The notes below the pieces were generated by a model. The model had not been told where the DNA came from. It made no database searches and was given only the letters and a program-made list of their open reading frames with translations. 37,841 nucleotides of DNA from Streptomyces himalayensis subsp. himalayensis. GTDB lineage: Bacteria > Actinomycetota > Actinomycetes > Streptomycetales > Streptomycetaceae. The DNA lies in contig NZ_JACEHE010000053.1 of NCBI RefSeq assembly GCF_013778455.1, positions 1-37,841 on the forward strand, given 5' to 3'. Shown here piece by piece: positions 35,167-37,841 of the stretch (position 1 is its first letter; each line of letters starts with the position of its first letter). Made by a program: the position numbers and the translations under genes.

Positions 35167-36441
35167 ATGGTGGCGCGGCGCACGGCCCGTGATCTTCGGA
35201 ACGAGAACCGCTTCGAGGTGCTGCACGCGCTGTTCGAACTCGGGCCGTCCACCCGCCAGGAACTCGCCCGGCACACCGGGCTCAGCTCGGCGACCGTGGC
35301 GACACTGGTCACCGAGTTCCTGTCCGAGGGCGTGCTGCACATCGCCACCGTGGAGCGGAACACCGGGGGACGGCCGCAGGAGCGGCTCACCATCGACCCC
35401 GATCGCGGCCGCATCGTCGGCGTCGACGTCGCCGAGACCTATGTCGACGCCACGGTGTACGACCTCGCGCTCGGCGCCCTCGGCCACGGCGAGGTCGCGC
35501 TCGACGAGCACGAGAACGGTCAGGCCTACGTGGTCGACGGGATCGTCCGCGCGATCGAGTCGGCCGTCGAGGCCAGCGGAACCGAGCACGAGCGCATCAT
35601 CGGCGTCGGTGTCAGCATGCCGGGCCACGTCCATCCCGACGCCGGCGTCTCGGTCTTCGCGCCGAACTGGGACTGGCACGACGTCCACATCGAGGAAATG
35701 CTGGAGAAGAGCCTCCAGATCTCCGTGTACGTCGACAATCCGCTCAAGGCCGTCATCCTGTCGGAGATGTGGTTCGGAGTCGGGCGCGTCGTCGACAGCA
35801 TGGCCGTCGTCAACCTCGGCACCGGCGTCGGCGCCGGCATCGCCATCGACGGTTCGCTGATCCGCGGCGCTACCAACAACGCCGGCGAATGGGGCCACAC
35901 GCTCCTGAAGTTGGACGGCCGACAGTGCCGCTGCGGTCGGCGTGGTTGCGTCGAGGCGTATCTCGGTGTTCACGGCCTGGAGATGACGCTCGCCGAGATC
36001 CACCCGGAGCATCCGGCGCTCCGGCAGCCGCGGCAACGTGACTTCGTCGAGGCGGTCGCCGACGGCCTCACCGCGGGCGATCCGGCACTGATGGACCTCG
36101 CCCGCCGCACCTCGCACTATCTCGCCGCGGCCCTCGGCGACCTTGTCAATCTGCTCAACGTCCCCACCGTCACCCTCACCGGCTGGACCTCCAACGCGCT
36201 GTCCGAATGGCTCGTACCCGCCGTGCGTGACGAACTGCCCGACCACGTGATGCCCGGTTCACTGCCCGACCTCGCAGTCGAGGCATCCCAGGTCCCCGGC
36301 AACGCCGTGGCCCTCGGCATGGCGGCCTTCACGCTGGAGCAGTTCCTCATTCGACTCGGCCTGGCCAGTCCTGCCAGAACCCGGCCACAGGCGGACCCGG
36401 ATCGGGCCTCGATCAGTCAAGGCACGGGCACATCTAGCTGA
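35167..36441 (+). CDS. ROK-family transcriptional regulator
   Basis: A 424-residue ROK repressor. An N-terminal winged helix (STRQELARHTGLSSATVATLV) is followed by the ROK fold: GVDVAETYVDATVYDL, GVGVSMPGHV, DNPLKAVILSEMWFG (Asp190/Asn191), NLGTGVGAGIAIDG and the zinc motif CRCGRRGCVEAY with Cys254, Cys256 and Cys261. Sugar effector binding should release DNA. It sits seven bases after the GH35 stop, so it autoregulates if the operator at 29357-29369 is its site. The C-terminal 20 residues are disordered. Confidence 0.92.
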   Translation: MVARRTARDLRNENRFEVLHALFELGPSTRQELARHTGLSSATVATLVTEFLSEGVLHIATVERNTGGRPQERLTIDPDRGRIVGVDVAETYVDATVYDLALGALGHGEVALDEHENGQAYVVDGIVRAIESAVEASGTEHERIIGVGVSMPGHVHPDAGVSVFAPNWDWHDVHIEEMLEKSLQISVYVDNPLKAVILSEMWFGVGRVVDSMAVVNLGTGVGAGIAIDGSLIRGATNNAGEWGHTLLKLDGRQCRCGRRGCVEAYLGVHGLEMTLAEIHPEHPALRQPRQRDFVEAVADGLTAGDPALMDLARRTSHYLAAALGDLVNLLNVPTVTLTGWTSNALSEWLVPAVRDELPDHVMPGSLPDLAVEASQVPGNAVALGMAAFTLEQFLIRLGLASPARTRPQADPDRASISQGTGTSS

Positions 36442-36510
36442 CGCGGCACTTGGTCTCCGTACAGGGCACTCCCCGACGCAGGAAACGCAGGACCCCTCCG
36501 CGGGAGATCG

Positions 36511-37353
36511 CTACCGCGCCGGGGCGGTCTCCAGCAGTTCGCGGGCCCTTCGCCGCGCAGGTGCCGCGGTCTGTTCGGCGACGCGACGGAAGGTCTCCTG
36601 AGCGGGGCGGGCCGGCCAGGCGGGGGGAAGGTGCCGGGCGGGAAGCCTGGGGTCCGTACGGATGGTCCAGAGCCATTCGCTGACCAGCCGCAGCCGGGTC
36701 CCGATCGGGTCGTCTCCGGATCCCGCGCCGAGGTGGGCGGTCCAGCGCTTGTCGAAGGTGACGTAACGCGCGGCAATGCTTTCCAGGTCCCAGGTGTCGC
36801 GGATCATCAGCTCGATGTCGGTGGCCTGGTCGGCCTGGGCGTGGAAGATCTTGACGTGGTCGGCCAGACCGAGTTCCGAGACGACGGCGGAGACGTCGAC
36901 GTTTCCGGGGGCGATCCACAGCCCGCTGTAGAGCGCGCCGAATCCGGACCAGGTCAGCCGTGAGCGCAGGTCGTGGCGCTGGCGCTTCCAGGAGTCGGGA
37001 AGGGAGAAGCCCAGCAGCGTCCAGGAGCCGTCCCAGTCGTCGTTGACGGCACCCTGCTTCCAGATGCGGGTGCGGCCGTCCTCCAGGACGCGCGTCGCCT
37101 GCGGGGTCAGGCCGAAGTACATCTTGCGGCCCTCTCGTTGGCGCCGCAGCATGCCCCGGTTGACCATGCGGGTCAGCGTGGAGCGTACGGCCTGTTCACC
37201 GACCCCGACCCGGCCGAGAACGTCGATGATGCTGCCCGAGTAGACGCACAGGTCTCCTTCGTCCAGAACGTGGTTGCCGAAGAAGGCGAGCATGAGCGAC
37301 TGCGGGCGCAGCTGCGGGCCCTCCGAGGTGTCCAGGATGTCGTCGTCCTCCAC
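36511..37353 (-). CDS. PaaX-family transcriptional regulator
   Basis: A 280-residue protein with the PaaX pattern: LRPQSLMLAFFGNHVLDEG, an N-terminal winged helix (GVGEQAVRSTLTRMVNRGMLRRQREGRKMYF) and the C-terminal GLWIAPGNVDVSAVVSELGL region. PaaX represses aromatic (phenylacetyl-CoA) catabolic genes, and relatives control other ligand-responsive pathways. The GTG at 37353 lies just before the conserved N-terminus but has a weak ribosome binding site; the frame is open to 37677 and an ATG exists at 37293. An MFS transporter gene lies upstream on the same strand and may be its target. Confidence 0.85.
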   Translation of the reverse strand: MEDDDILDTSEGPQLRPQSLMLAFFGNHVLDEGDLCVYSGSIIDVLGRVGVGEQAVRSTLTRMVNRGMLRRQREGRKMYFGLTPQATRVLEDGRTRIWKQGAVNDDWDGSWTLLGFSLPDSWKRQRHDLRSRLTWSGFGALYSGLWIAPGNVDVSAVVSELGLADHVKIFHAQADQATDIELMIRDTWDLESIAARYVTFDKRWTAHLGAGSGDDPIGTRLRLVSEWLWTIRTDPRLPARHLPPAWPARPAQETFRRVAEQTAAPARRRARELLETAPAR

Positions 37354-37708
37354 GGTGGTAAGCCTACGGCCGCCCACCGACAGTGCGGCGGGCGGTCGTA
37401 CGGCGTCACTGGCCGTCGGCGGGGTGGGCAAGGTCGTAGGGGCGCAGGCAGGGGGTGGGGCGGTAGGGGACGTAGCGGGCGGGGGTCGAGGGATCGGCCG
37501 CCGCGGCACGGGAGTTGAGGGCTCCGGGTCGGTGCCGTGCCGGCTGCCGGTGGTGAGGCGGTCCGCGTTGCGCTCGGCGATGGCGGTGGTGACCAGTCCG
37601 AGGGCCGCCGCGCAGGCGGTACGACGAGCGATACGAGTGCGGGCGCCGGTCAGCGGCCGGTCGGCGGCCTCGACCACGGGGTCGGCCTTCGACGTCGACT
37701 TCGAGGCG
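37354..37708 (-). other. Gap with possible decayed coding sequence
   Basis: This 355-base stretch between the MFS gene and the PaaX gene has no intact gene. On the minus strand an ATG (37712-37710) overlaps the MFS stop as ATGA, the usual coupled start, but that frame ends after 20 codons. A shifted frame continues as protein-like sequence (KADPVVEAADRPLTGARTRI, then ALGLVTTAIAERNADRL) before turning Pro/Thr-rich. This fits a truncated, frameshifted gene, but the family is not recognisable. The PaaX promoter must also be here. Confidence 0.4.
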
Positions 37709-37841
37709 TCATGCGGAGATCTCCTCCGTATGGGGAGCGGTGGGGCGTTCGGCGGTGTCGGCGAGGGACGTCCGGTTGGTCTCGCGCACGAACCAGACGG
37801 TCAGCGCGGTGATGAGGGAGCCGCCGCACACCAGCAGGGCG
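37709..37841 (-). CDS. C-terminal end of an MFS transporter (partial)
   Basis: The last 43 residues of a membrane transporter that runs off the window. The final hydrophobic segment (ALLVCGGSLITALTVWFVRE) followed by TNRTSLADT and a hydrophilic tail is the usual end of major facilitator proteins of the metabolite/H+ symporter type, where WFVxET is typical. The substrate is unknown; linkage to a PaaX regulator suggests an aromatic or organic acid. The 5' end lies beyond base 37841. Confidence 0.72.
   Translation of the reverse strand, partial: ALLVCGGSLITALTVWFVRETNRTSLADTAERPTAPHTEEISA

Noticed and set aside
37354..37677. N-terminal extension of the PaaX protein by about 108 residues
   Set aside because: The family starts shortly before the LRPQSLMLAFF block; the extension is Pro/Thr/Arg-rich and looks like remnant or non-coding sequence.

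Overview
The window is high-GC DNA with the codon bias, GTG starts and gene families of a Streptomyces chromosome (or a very close actinomycete). It shows no rRNA, tRNA, CRISPR array or phage block. About 33 intact protein genes are supported, plus a cysteine leader peptide, a short upstream ORF, one partial gene at the right edge and at least one gene remnant.

Layout. 0-5 kb: a secreted GH6 cellulase behind a CebR-type operator, an SRPBCC protein, and two translationally coupled GT-C membrane mannosyltransferase-like genes. 4.9-6.35 kb: a solitary TnpB element (IS605/IS1341 type, no TnpA) next to a frameshifted alcohol dehydrogenase remnant. 6.5-8.3 kb: a FAD/Rieske oxidoreductase and a tiny hydrophobic protein. 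8.5-16.8 kb: a signalling block with a STAS anti-sigma antagonist (preceded by a 12-codon coupled upstream ORF), an RsbW-like ATPase, a SigB/SigF-type sigma factor, a soluble hybrid histidine kinase with four HAMP units, and an ANTAR-GAF-PAS-PP2C phosphatase. Together these have the parts of a stress-type partner-switching network. 17-23.4 kb: many small stress-island genes (DUF6381-, DUF5133-, DUF6480- and DUF6098-like, proline-rich peptides, DJ-1/PfpI), a split LigD pair (3'-phosphoesterase and ATP-dependent ligase, with no Ku or polymerase domain here) and an F420-dependent LLM oxidoreductase.

23.9-28.3 kb: an alkanesulfonate utilisation operon, ssuC-ssuB-ssuA-ssuD, headed by a 27-residue leader peptide whose penultimate segment and last codon carry Cys. 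It sits behind a promoter that would make the leader mRNA nearly leaderless, and it is followed by an 11-bp hairpin. This looks like a cysteine-responsive attenuator. 28.5-29.2 kb: a zinc-ribbon protein. 29.3-36.4 kb: a self-contained carbohydrate operon (Tat-type lipoprotein binding protein, two permeases, divergent GH35 beta-galactosidase, ROK regulator) with a palindromic operator candidate just downstream of the -10 box. 36.5-37.8 kb: a PaaX-type regulator, a possibly decayed coding stretch, and the C-terminus of an MFS transporter running off the edge.

Several short tandem arrays sit exactly at gene ends or upstream regions: 45 bp x2, 26 bp x5, 27-28 bp x3, 13 bp x3, and 17-bp dyads x4. 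No completely unprecedented system is evident. The most unusual points are the Cys attenuator architecture, the solo TnpB element with its flanking inverted 10-mers, the coupled micro-ORF before the STAS gene, and the dyad array upstream of the phosphatase gene. All function calls come from reading translated sequence and recalled family motifs; no searches were run.
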